Shown one piece after another: positions 54,153 to 62,184 of a stretch of 64,000 nucleotides of DNA. This DNA comes from Gaoshiqia sp050178015 (GTDB lineage Bacteria; Bacteroidota; Bacteroidia; Bacteroidales; Prolixibacteraceae). The notes beneath the pieces are model-generated. The model made no database searches, was not told the DNA's origin, and saw nothing but the letters and a program-made list of their open reading frames with translations. The stretch is taken from NCBI GenBank assembly GCA_050178015.1, contig JBFXGM010000009.1, positions 72,667 through 136,666 on the forward strand, read 5' to 3'. Position 1 is the first letter of the stretch. Each line of letters begins with the position of its first letter. The position numbers were made by a program, and so were the translations under genes.

Positions 54153-54893
54153 ATGAAAACCGGATTGATTGGGGCCATGCGCGAAGAAATTCTGCTGCTA
54201 AAACACGATATTGAAAACATGAAAGTTGACCAGCTTGGTTCGCGCGAATTTTACAGCGGGACCATTGGCGGGAAAGAAGTGGTCATGTGCCTGTCGGGCT
54301 GGGGAAAGGTCGCCGCAGCCTCAACGGCAACCAGCCTGATCAATCTATACGGTGTTGACCAGCTCGTATTTATCGGCCTGGCCGGCTCCATGCAGCCCCA
54401 CCTGCACATTGGCGACATTGTGGTGGCTGACCGCCTCATTCAACACGATGTGGACCTCACACGGCTGGAGCACTTTCCGAATGTGGAACCTCCCTTCTGG
54501 AAATCGTTTCAGTTTGACGTTCGCCCCGATGCCCGCCAGCGGGCATTGAATGCCGTGCAGCAATTTGTCCGCAACCTGAACGACAAAAAATACCCGGAAA
54601 TCGGAGAAGGATACCAGCCCCAAATTTACACGGGCGCCATCGGCACCGGCGATCAGTTTGTAGCCTCGCCTGAGGGGAAAACCCGCATCAGCGAACGTTT
54701 CCCCGAAGTGTTGTGCACCGAAATGGAAGGCGCTGCCATTGCCCAGGTAGCAGCCGATTACGGGTTGCCCTGCTCGGTCATCCGCATCATTTCCGACAAA
54801 GCAGATGAAAATGCCCACGAGGCTTTTGCCGAATTTCTGTTTGAAAATATCAGCCGCATCTCGGTAGAGATTGCCCGTCTGATGTTTGTTTAA
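54153..54893 (+). CDS. mtnN: MTA/SAH nucleosidase
   Basis: A 246-aa phosphorylase-fold enzyme hydrolysing 5'-methylthioadenosine and S-adenosylhomocysteine in the SAM recycling pathway. Glu11/12 (MREEI) starts the active site, CTEMEGAAIAQVA (Glu190/192) binds the ribose, and ISDKAD (Asp215) is the catalytic acid. GLAGSMQPHLHIGDIVVA is the family glycine-rich segment. It is slightly longer than E. coli Pfs because of an insert around residues 105-155. It is divergent from the PUL regulator and its stop codon overlaps that of the convergent TonB receptor. Confidence 0.93.
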   Translation: MKTGLIGAMREEILLLKHDIENMKVDQLGSREFYSGTIGGKEVVMCLSGWGKVAAASTATSLINLYGVDQLVFIGLAGSMQPHLHIGDIVVADRLIQHDVDLTRLEHFPNVEPPFWKSFQFDVRPDARQRALNAVQQFVRNLNDKKYPEIGEGYQPQIYTGAIGTGDQFVASPEGKTRISERFPEVLCTEMEGAAIAQVAADYGLPCSVIRIISDKADENAHEAFAEFLFENISRISVEIARLMFV

Positions 54894-57592
54894 AAGGAAA
54901 AGGTGAGTCCCAGCCGCCAGGTTTGTCCTTTTCCAACGTGAACCTGGTTGTTCAGAAATTGCTCTTCGCTGCTGTAGTTGGTAAAAATTTGGTTGATAAA
55001 TTCGTTGTTCAGCAGGTTCTGAACATCGACTGAAAGATGCACGGTACGCTGCTTTTTTAACTCCCTGAAAAAGCTGGCCCCTGCCCCAACCCGGTCGTAC
55101 CACTCCAGCTTCAGCTGTTCGGGCAAATTGACGCCGGACTCATCAAAATCGTGCAGCAACAGCGGAGCATACCGGTTCAAAGCCCTGTAATAATTTACAT
55201 TTACCAGAAAACCCTTTGCCAGGCGCATCTCATTTTTTACATAAAAACTGAGCTGGGGTGAATTGGGCACAAAGTAACCCGAAACAGGCATGTTCCGTTC
55301 GCCGGTCATCTCCTGGCTGGAGTTGTAGATGCTGGCTTTGGCATCCGACTGGTACGTCCACTTTCCCCACGAGGCGTTGGCCGTCAGGTTAAACCGGCGG
55401 AGATAGGCTGCCTGGCTGCTCAGTTCGGCGCCGTAATGCAGTTGATCAGCATCATAGATCCAGGCAAACTGTTCATCATCATCCAGAAAAGATTGCTGCA
55501 ACCAGCCCTGGTTTTGCAGGTACATGGCATACGTTCTGGCCGACAAGTACACTTTGCCTCCGGAAATGACCCATGCCAATTCGGAATGATACAGGTTTTC
55601 CGGATCTGCATCGCGGTTTTTCCAGTTGTTGCCTGCCGGAAATACCGACAAAAAGGAAGGAGGACTGGCCATCCCGCCGACGTTTAGCCGCAGGGAGTGC
55701 TGCTCATTCAACCGGTAAGTCAGGCCGGAAACCAAACGGTAACCCAGGTAATTGGACTTACCGGAAGACTGCCGGCTGTCGCCGTCAGGATAAGAAAAGT
55801 AATCATGCCGCTGATAGGTATGCAGGGAAACGGCCCCTTCCAGATACCAAAAGGCCCGGTTGCCAACCGTTTGGATTTTTCCCGACAAGCCCGATTGACG
55901 GATCGCAGATTCATAGTTGAAAGAAACTTTGTCAGCATCCCGCAACTTGGGGAAGAAGCTTGCCTGAAGCCAGTTCCGGGCAACTTCACCTTCCGGAAAA
56001 TTGACATTACCGAGCGTGCGAAAACCATCCGCGCCCCACGAATCCATGACCACGCCAAAATGTTTCCCCCGGTAATACATTGCGTCGAAGCCGGCATAAA
56101 ATCGTGTCCGCTTGTTGAAATCATGAATCAACTGCGTTTGCCAGCCCACCCGCTTCGACTGCGTTGCCCTCCCTAATAGCGACAGTCCGTCCTGCTCCGA
56201 GTTAATGAACTGGCCGCCTTCATCAGCTACACGTTGGTTGCCAAATTCGGTAACAGCCATTCCCGAGTTCCAGGAGTAAATAAAATCGAACGGCACCAGG
56301 GCACGCTCATCCCGCGGCAAGCCCGTGACAGGTAGGCCATTAGCCGATCCGACGGGGAAGCTTACCACCGAGTTCTCCAATTCGCCGTAGAATTGCGTAA
56401 CCAAGCGCGTGTTTACCCGCATGTGCCAGTGATGCGTGAGCATGGCCAGCGGGTTTACCCCAAACGACTGGCTCCAGCTCACCGGTTCATCGTTCCCGAA
56501 TCCCCAGGCATTATTGTATTCAAAACCTTGTTGTCCGTACACCGAAACCAGGTCGGGCTGGTTGCGTTGATCAGCTTGCCAACTTTTCGCAGCAACCGTA
56601 AAAAACAGGCTGTGCATGTGGTTTATTTCGCTGATCAGGTTGAAATACAGCCCGTAGGACTCATAGCCAGTTTGGTCGGCAAAACCATCCCCCGCCGTCC
56701 GGTCGATTTTCAGCACAGCCGCCAGCTTATTTTTTCTTTTACCGGAGTGAAGGGTGCCCGATGTTTTCAGGTAGTTGCCCTGTCCGTAGTTACCAGAAAC
56801 CGACACCCCAAACCGATCGTTGGGCATCAGCGGTAACAGGTTGATCAGTCCGCCATAGCCCAGCTGGCTTTGCTTGCCCGATGCCGGCCCAACCGTAAAT
56901 TGAAGCTCGCCCGCCCAATCGGACAAACCCGTATAAAGCGGGCTGTTCATAGCCCCGGTTTCGGGATTGTTCAACCGGATACCGTTAAAAACGACGCTGG
57001 TCTGGTTGGGGTTGAACCCCCGAAAGCCCAGTTCGGAGCGGCCATAGCCACCTCCGTTTTCCTGCAGGTAGGCAGATGGCTCGACCATCAGCAGTTCGTT
57101 GAAATCAGAAGAGCCGGATTGATCCATTAGCGCCGGAAGCCGGATATTTTTCGTTTCCAGCGGGTGCTGATCCACATTCACAAAAGCCGCTATATGGCGC
57201 TGTTCCGGACGGCCAAAAGCCTTTGGAGCCAACCGCACCGCGCCCATCGGGGTAAGGATGCCATCGTAGAGCGACACATTGTAGTACTCGCTGTAAATTC
57301 CCGGATGAATGGCTTCAACCTGGTAAAACCCGGCAGGCAGTTGCAGCGTGAAGTTCCCGTTCCGGTCGGTCACCGTGTTCACGCCCGTTCCGCGAACCTG
57401 TATGATGGCCTTCTCCAGGGGTTCAGCAAACTCTTCGTCCGTAACTTGTCCGGTCACCAAGGCCTGGGCCGAAGCATCATCCCCCAAACCGGTTATCAGC
57501 ATGAGGACACCCCAAATCATTTTGACAAACAGGCCTGGATTTAGTTTTGCCGTTGGCCTGACAGGCATTTTCCGATCAATTCGTCCCTTCAT
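54890..57592 (-). CDS. TonB-dependent receptor of unknown substrate
   Basis: A 900-aa receptor with an N-terminal signal segment (MIWGVLMLITGLGDDASAQ), a CarboxypepD_reg-like domain (about residues 45-125), a plug (about 150-260; SELGFRGFNPNQTSVVFNG) and a C-terminal barrel ending in LGLTFSF. Unlike SusC it has no SusD partner. Nothing in the sequence identifies the ligand; the lone arrangement suggests a cofactor, metal complex or peptide. Starts at 57592 or 57568 are both possible. It shares a 3-bp overlap of stop codons with the convergent mtnN, and the region upstream holds a candidate small RNA on the opposite strand. Confidence 0.87.
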   Translation of the reverse strand: MKGRIDRKMPVRPTAKLNPGLFVKMIWGVLMLITGLGDDASAQALVTGQVTDEEFAEPLEKAIIQVRGTGVNTVTDRNGNFTLQLPAGFYQVEAIHPGIYSEYYNVSLYDGILTPMGAVRLAPKAFGRPEQRHIAAFVNVDQHPLETKNIRLPALMDQSGSSDFNELLMVEPSAYLQENGGGYGRSELGFRGFNPNQTSVVFNGIRLNNPETGAMNSPLYTGLSDWAGELQFTVGPASGKQSQLGYGGLINLLPLMPNDRFGVSVSGNYGQGNYLKTSGTLHSGKRKNKLAAVLKIDRTAGDGFADQTGYESYGLYFNLISEINHMHSLFFTVAAKSWQADQRNQPDLVSVYGQQGFEYNNAWGFGNDEPVSWSQSFGVNPLAMLTHHWHMRVNTRLVTQFYGELENSVVSFPVGSANGLPVTGLPRDERALVPFDFIYSWNSGMAVTEFGNQRVADEGGQFINSEQDGLSLLGRATQSKRVGWQTQLIHDFNKRTRFYAGFDAMYYRGKHFGVVMDSWGADGFRTLGNVNFPEGEVARNWLQASFFPKLRDADKVSFNYESAIRQSGLSGKIQTVGNRAFWYLEGAVSLHTYQRHDYFSYPDGDSRQSSGKSNYLGYRLVSGLTYRLNEQHSLRLNVGGMASPPSFLSVFPAGNNWKNRDADPENLYHSELAWVISGGKVYLSARTYAMYLQNQGWLQQSFLDDDEQFAWIYDADQLHYGAELSSQAAYLRRFNLTANASWGKWTYQSDAKASIYNSSQEMTGERNMPVSGYFVPNSPQLSFYVKNEMRLAKGFLVNVNYYRALNRYAPLLLHDFDESGVNLPEQLKLEWYDRVGAGASFFRELKKQRTVHLSVDVQNLLNNEFINQIFTNYSSEEQFLNNQVHVGKGQTWRLGLTFSF

Positions 57593-57669
57593 TTCCCGAT
57601 AATTAACAAGTTACCTAATGAACGCAAAATGTATCATACGAAGTATCAGAACAACAAAGATAAGCTGAT

Positions 57670-57830
57670 TTTGCTTCTCCCAACTTGTAGTATTTTTTGG
57701 CACGATAGTTGTTTGAAGCAGAACAACAATCTGCCCCAAAGCCAAGAACAGAAAACAGAATTATACGCAGATGTTTTTTCATACAAGAGAGAAAAGGTAA
57801 AAAGCAACCGGGACGCCGGTTGCTTTTTTT
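57670..57830 (+). ncRNA. Candidate small RNA with promoter and intrinsic terminator
   Basis: A strong terminator (57800-57827 plus U-tract) has no plus-strand gene before it. TTTG at 57670-57673 and an off-by-one TAnnTTTG-like TATTTTTTG at 57691-57699, 17 bp apart, would start a transcript of about 120 nt. The ORFs here have no coding features. The alternative is that it is only a terminator for read-through. Confidence 0.4.
57800..57830. terminator. Strong rho-independent terminator without an obvious gene
   Basis: AAAAGCAACC (57800-57809) and GGTTGCTTTT (57818-57827) around GGGACGCC, followed by further T residues. The A-run on the left makes it partly bidirectional. Confidence 0.85.
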
Positions 57831-58028
57831 TGCATCCGGACGTTTGTACTCTTCCGTCAACCATTCCCCATTTGCCGGCAAAAAACCATTGCCCTCCCTG
57901 TTTTTAAATTTGGACCAATTATTTACCCTAAAAAGAACACTTGAGCGAAGTTTTCCCGTATAATTTTTGGTAGATCAATCTCCCTTTTAGGAATTTGTTA
58001 GCGTTTCAACCTTAAAAAAGTGAACATT
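57831..58028. other. Intergenic region before the conserved 144-aa gene
   Basis: No gene is recognised. The region should contain the promoter of the following plus-strand gene; no certain -33/-7 pair is seen. Confidence 0.35.
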
Positions 58029-58463
58029 ATGGAAAAAGAAATGGGCGTTTGGCTGGACAGCGAAAAGGCTTTTTTGATTTCATTCAATGATGGAGGGGAA
58101 TCAATTCAAAAAATTGAATCAGAAGTGGAACACCGGGTGCGTTTCCCGGGTGAAAAGAAAGAATTCCACCGCTTGGGAGGCATCGTAGCCAACACAGACA
58201 AAGTACAAACAGAACGAAAAAAACATCAATTGTCCGAATATTTCAACCGCGTCATTCACGACATTAAGGATGCGGATAAAATATTTCTGTTTGGCCCGTC
58301 GGTTACCAAAGAATGGCTGGAAAAAGAGATCAAAAAAGACCATCAGTTGAGCAGCAAATTAATTGGGATTGAAAATGCGGATGTGATTACGGAAAGGCAA
58401 ATGATTGCCCGGACTAAAGAATTTTTCCACGAATACGAACTGGCGCGGAGGAAAAAGAAATAG
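58029..58463 (+). CDS. Conserved Bacteroidota protein, possibly eRF1/pelota-like fold
   Basis: A 144-aa soluble protein (MEKEMGVWLDSEKAFLISF). The alternation of beta strands, the KIFLFGPSVTKEWLEKEI segment and the C-terminal ENADVITERQMIARTKEFF resemble a small conserved family that has been compared with the C-terminal domain of release factor eRF1/pelota; this is a tentative fold-level impression. Function is unknown. The ATG at 58029 is used; a GTG at 58020 would add three residues. It ends at a terminator. Confidence 0.65.
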   Translation: MEKEMGVWLDSEKAFLISFNDGGESIQKIESEVEHRVRFPGEKKEFHRLGGIVANTDKVQTERKKHQLSEYFNRVIHDIKDADKIFLFGPSVTKEWLEKEIKKDHQLSSKLIGIENADVITERQMIARTKEFFHEYELARRKKK

Positions 58464-58478
58464 GTTAGAAAAGTGACC

Positions 58479-58523
58479 GAAAAAGCGGGGCAGATGCACA
58501 AAAAACATCGGCTCCGCTTTTTC
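58479..58523 (+). terminator. Terminator after the 144-aa gene
   Basis: GAAAAAGCGG (58479-58488) and CCGCTTTTTC (58514-58523) form a 10-bp stem with a long loop and a T-rich tail (GCGTTTTTC). Confidence 0.7.
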
Positions 58524-58581
58524 GCGTTTTTCGGATTAACCGGAAATCGGTAACTTCGCAGCAAATTAAAAATCAAGCAAC

Positions 58582-59193
58582 ATGTTTTCAGGAATTGTTG
58601 AAGAATACGGCGTGGTGAAAGCCATCGAACGCGAACAGGAGAATTACCATTTCACCCTGACTTGTTCGTTTGTGGATGAACTAAAAATCGACCAAAGTTT
58701 GTCGCACAACGGGGTATGCCTCACGGTAGTAAAAATCGACAAAGAGGCCAAAACCTACACGGTAACAGCCATTAAGGAAACCATTCTAAAGACCAACCTA
58801 GGCTTTTGGGAAGTTGGCTCGAAGGTAAACCTGGAACGCAGCATGATGATGAACGGACGGTTGGACGGGCACATTGTACAGGGGCATGTGGACCAAACAG
58901 CGGTGTGTGCCAAGGTGGAAGAGGCCGAAGGCAGCTGGTATTTCACCTTCGAATATGAGTTTGATATTGCTAAAGCCCGGCAAGGCTACATGACGGTTGA
59001 AAAAGGTTCGGTTACCGTAAACGGTGTGAGCCTGACGGTGGTCAACTCAAAGGACAACTCGTTCCAGGTGGCCATTATCCCTTACACCTACCAGGAAACA
59101 AATTTTCACACCTTTCAGGTAGGGACGGTTGTCAACCTCGAATTTGACATTATCGGAAAATATCTCAGCAAATTAGCCACCTATAACGCATAA
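58582..59193 (+). CDS. ribE: Riboflavin synthase alpha chain
   Basis: A 203-aa enzyme that dismutates two 6,7-dimethyl-8-ribityllumazine molecules to riboflavin. MFSGIVEEYG is the conserved N-terminus. Two lumazine-binding domains (about residues 1-97 and 98-203) each carry a V-N-G/H-N-G-V-x-L-T-V motif (HNGVCLTVV, VNGVSLTVV), and GHIVQGHVD links them. It is monocistronic, with a terminator overlapping the stop codon. No FMN riboswitch was recognised upstream. Confidence 0.95.
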   Translation: MFSGIVEEYGVVKAIEREQENYHFTLTCSFVDELKIDQSLSHNGVCLTVVKIDKEAKTYTVTAIKETILKTNLGFWEVGSKVNLERSMMMNGRLDGHIVQGHVDQTAVCAKVEEAEGSWYFTFEYEFDIAKARQGYMTVEKGSVTVNGVSLTVVNSKDNSFQVAIIPYTYQETNFHTFQVGTVVNLEFDIIGKYLSKLATYNA

Positions 59194-59219
59194 AAAACCG
59201 GGCCGTCGCCCGGTTTTTT
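59192..59219. terminator. Terminator of ribE
   Basis: AAAAAACCGGGC and GCCCGGTTTTTT form a perfect 12-bp stem with loop CGTC; it overlaps the TAA stop and can also serve the convergent USP gene. Confidence 0.95.
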
Positions 59220-59240
59220 CCATACCTATTATTCTGATTG

Positions 59241-60341
59241 CTACGAGTGAAAAACCAGAAACGGTGTTTTCACATGAAATACCATTTTACGGGCAATGCT
59301 CGGGTTAAAAATCCGCGTAATCATGTTCCGTTTGTGCGTCGTCAACGAAAGAATATCAATACTGTTTTGCTCGATGTACTTTTCCAGTTCAGCCAGAATA
59401 TCATTTCCATGTACAATGACACATTCAATTTGAGCATCCGTGTAATTTTTCTTCAGCAGGTTACCCATGCTCTCCAGCTTGGCCTCGTCCCACTCTTTTG
59501 AGTCGGTGAGCCCAATGTGCAGGCAGTATAATTTGGCATCAAATGGTTTCAGCAAGCCCAGCAATTTATCGATCGACTGAAAGTCTTTGTCGTCGAAGTT
59601 GGTGGCGTACACCACTTTTTTCATCGAAGCCAGGTTCAGTAGCGGTGCTTTCTCCGGAATGACCAGCACCGGTACATTCGATTTGTAAATTACTCCGGCA
59701 GTCGTACTGCCCATGATATCAGGGGTATCTTCGTCCGGGCCTTTAATGCCCATCACAATCAGCCGCGGCGGGTGCTGATCCGCATAAAACAGGATGTCAT
59801 CTTCCGGGTAGCCCATCTTAATGATGTGCTCCGACTTGATGGCTTTCCAGTTTTTCGGCCCGATATAATCGGTCAGTTTTTCGAGGAAAGTGGAAAAACG
59901 TTGATTGGCCAGCTCCTCCTGTTCTTTTAAGTGTTCATACAGGCCCGAATTGAAGGCAACCACATCGGAATAAGGCATGGAAAAAAAGTCGGGTTGCGGA
60001 ATGACATGATAAAACAGCAATTTCGATTTTAACTTTTGAGCGATTTCAAAAGCCATTAAAGCCGCTTTAAAGGAATAGTTGGAAAAATCAACCGGCACCA
60101 AAACCGTATTCTCGGATTTTTGCTTTTCCTTGGTCACCTTTCCCAGCATCTGATCCAAAATAGGATAGGCTTTTTTCACATCTTTTTCATAAATGCGCAC
60201 CTTTACGCCGGTAGCCACAGCTCCCTGAATGAGGTTGACATTTTCGAGGGTGCATTCGATGCCTTCAGCCTCCAAAAGGGAACGCAGGATCTCTGCTTTA
60301 GAATAAGGCAACAAGGCAATGGTAATCAGTTTTTCTTCCAT
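59241..60341 (-). CDS. Double universal-stress-protein with N-terminal DUF2007-like domain
   Basis: A 366-aa cytoplasmic protein. The N-terminal ~70 residues (YSKAEILRSLLEAEGIECTLEN) resemble the DUF2007 putative signal-transducing domain. Two USP domains follow (about 77-222 and 233-366). The first has VLVPVDFS, a GSTTAGVIYKSNVPVLVIP-type ATP-loop end and MGIKGP. The second starts VVYATNFDD and ends VFHVKTPFLVFHS. The DUF2007-USP-USP fusion is uncommon and may link ligand sensing to the stress protein. It is monocistronic. Confidence 0.85.
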   Translation of the reverse strand: MEEKLITIALLPYSKAEILRSLLEAEGIECTLENVNLIQGAVATGVKVRIYEKDVKKAYPILDQMLGKVTKEKQKSENTVLVPVDFSNYSFKAALMAFEIAQKLKSKLLFYHVIPQPDFFSMPYSDVVAFNSGLYEHLKEQEELANQRFSTFLEKLTDYIGPKNWKAIKSEHIIKMGYPEDDILFYADQHPPRLIVMGIKGPDEDTPDIMGSTTAGVIYKSNVPVLVIPEKAPLLNLASMKKVVYATNFDDKDFQSIDKLLGLLKPFDAKLYCLHIGLTDSKEWDEAKLESMGNLLKKNYTDAQIECVIVHGNDILAELEKYIEQNSIDILSLTTHKRNMITRIFNPSIARKMVFHVKTPFLVFHS

Positions 60342-60599
60342 GACTGTTTGCTTTAGATGAACGTTTCTCTATTCATTATTTCGAAAATGATAAGAATTTA
60401 GTTTCAGGGAAGAGCGATTTTCTTATGTGAAATGTTTTTTAAGTTACTTTGCCCGCGTATTTTGAACCGATTGGGAAATTAGCCGTTTATGAGAAAGAAG
60501 AAATCATTCAAAAATGGTTATCTTTTGTGAATGGATGAAGACCGGCGAATCGGGATTTTCGCAAACATCAGGAAATAAAAACAATCCTATTTTTGAACC
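60342..60599. other. Divergent promoter region
   Basis: It lies between the USP gene and the pteridine reductase gene. On the plus strand TTACTTTG at about 60443-60450 resembles a -7 box. No other structure was seen. Confidence 0.4.
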
Positions 60600-61328
60600 A
60601 TGAAAAAAACGGCATTGATAACAGGTTCGGCCAAACGGGTAGGCCGCGAGATGGCAGAACACCTGGCAGCACAAGGGTGGTGCCTGGCCCTGCACTACAA
60701 CAATTCGGGCAAAGCAGCCGGAAAATTGCAACACGATTTGCGAAGTCATTTTCCCGATCAGGAATTTGTGTTGTTCCAGTCGAACCTGCAAAACCCCTTC
60801 GCAGTGGAAAGCCTTATTCCTGAGGTGGTACGCGTGTTCGGGCAACTCGACCTGCTGATCAACAATGCCTCGGTATTCGAAGCTTCGCACATCCGCGAAA
60901 CGCATTTCGACCTGCTCGACCGGGAGATGATGATCAACTACCGGGCGCCGTTTCTATTGATGCGCGATTTTGCCCGCCTGGTTGGCGAAGGGGTCATCAT
61001 CAACATGGTGGACACCCGGATCACCAGCAGCAAATCGGACCATGCAGCCTACAGCCTGTCGAAAAAAGCGCTTTGGGAACTCACCAAAATGGGCGCCCTC
61101 GAATTCGCCCCGGAGATCCGGGTCAACGCCATTGCCCCCGGCGTTACCCTGCCTCCCGAAGACCGTGATGAAAGCTACTTGTGGAACCTGGCCAAAAAAA
61201 TCCCGATGAAAAAGCCCGGCGGCATTGGCCCCATCCTGAAAAGCCTGGATTATATCCTGGAGAATGACCATCTTACCGGACAGCTCTTATTTTGCGATGG
61301 CGGCGAAAACCTGGGCATAACCCTCTAA
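60600..61328 (+). CDS. SDR-family pteridine reductase (FolM/PTR1-like)
   Basis: A 242-aa short-chain dehydrogenase. The cofactor loop is TGSAKRVG, the TGxxxRxG form of NADPH-dependent pteridine reductases rather than the usual TGxxxGxG. NNAS, and Tyr/Lys of the YSLSKKAL active site (YxxxK), are present, followed by NAIAPG. It lies 10 bp before folB and in operon with folK, so reduction of dihydrofolate or dihydromonapterin is the likely role. Confidence 0.85.
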   Translation: MKKTALITGSAKRVGREMAEHLAAQGWCLALHYNNSGKAAGKLQHDLRSHFPDQEFVLFQSNLQNPFAVESLIPEVVRVFGQLDLLINNASVFEASHIRETHFDLLDREMMINYRAPFLLMRDFARLVGEGVIINMVDTRITSSKSDHAAYSLSKKALWELTKMGALEFAPEIRVNAIAPGVTLPPEDRDESYLWNLAKKIPMKKPGGIGPILKSLDYILENDHLTGQLLFCDGGENLGITL

Positions 61329-61338
61329 TCAACAAGAA

Positions 61339-61692
61339 ATGGCTAAAATTCGTGTAAAGGACCTGCTGCTGCGTACCTACATCGGCTTCAATCCCGAGGA
61401 GCTGATCAACAAGCAGGACGTGATCATCAACCTTGAAATTGAGGCGATTATACCCGAAGAGGCCCTGCAGGCAGACGAGCCCGACGGCATTTATAACTAT
61501 AAAACCATCACCAAAAAAATTATTGCCTATGTGCAGGAGGGTCATTTCAAATTGCTCGAAGTACTCACCCAAAACCTGTTGAATATGATCATGGAAGACG
61601 AACGGGTGGTTTGGGCAAAAGTGGAAGTGGACAAGCCCCACGCCCTGCGCTTTGCCGAGTCGGTTTCGTTTGAGATGGAAGCCCACCGATAA
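61339..61692 (+). CDS. folB: Dihydroneopterin aldolase (or epimerase)
   Basis: A 117-aa protein of the FolB/FolX tunnel fold. RTYIGFNPEE, with the conserved Glu in the substrate site, YNYKTITKKI and ALRFAESVSFEM match the family. FolB cleaves dihydroneopterin to hydroxymethyl-dihydropterin and glycolaldehyde; FolX epimerises the triphosphate. The FolM-like gene upstream leaves FolX possible, but folK downstream favours FolB. Confidence 0.9.
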   Translation: MAKIRVKDLLLRTYIGFNPEELINKQDVIINLEIEAIIPEEALQADEPDGIYNYKTITKKIIAYVQEGHFKLLEVLTQNLLNMIMEDERVVWAKVEVDKPHALRFAESVSFEMEAHR

Positions 61693-61701
61693 ATTGACAG
61701 C

Positions 61702-62100
61702 ATGAACGTTATCCCGATGAACACCTGCATTATCGGCATTGGGTCGAATATGGATCCCGAAGTCAACATGGCCCGTTTGCTGGATATCCTGAAGAAAGAA
61801 ACCAGCCTGCTGAAAGTTTCCTCGCTGGTAACAACCAAGCCGATCGGGATAACTGACCAGCCAGACTTTGTAAATGGCGCAGCTAAGCTGGAGACCGAAT
61901 TTTCGATGGACGAATTCCGCCAATACCTGAAAAAGCTGGAAGACCGTCTGGGGCGCGACCGCAGCCAACCCAAATTCGGCCCCCGAACCATTGATCTGGA
62001 TATTGTCGTTTGGAATGGCCAAATCATTGACGAAGATTACCACACGCGCGACTTTCTTCGTGCCGCCGTTGCCGAACTGGGCTTCGCCTCCTCCGATTAA
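61702..62100 (+). CDS. folK: Hydroxymethyl-dihydropterin pyrophosphokinase
   Basis: A 132-aa HPPK that transfers pyrophosphate from ATP to 6-hydroxymethyl-dihydropterin in folate synthesis. The signature GPRTIDLDIVVW holds the metal-binding Asp pair, and GRDRSQPKFG is the preceding ATP loop. IGIGSNM begins the fold. It is shorter than E. coli FolK (159 aa) but complete in motifs. The ATG at 61702 or 61717 may be used. It lies 9 bp after folB. Confidence 0.93.
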   Translation: MNVIPMNTCIIGIGSNMDPEVNMARLLDILKKETSLLKVSSLVTTKPIGITDQPDFVNGAAKLETEFSMDEFRQYLKKLEDRLGRDRSQPKFGPRTIDLDIVVWNGQIIDEDYHTRDFLRAAVAELGFASSD

Positions 62101-62184
62101 AGACCTTTCCTTTAACAGGTCCACCCGCGTTGAAACCTGACATTCCTAAGTATTTTCGCCTGCTGCAATCGTTATATTTGAATT

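Noticed and set aside
57629..57907. 92-aa ORF upstream of the 144-aa gene
   Set aside because: It runs through the strong terminator at 57800-57827, has no start context and no family resemblance.
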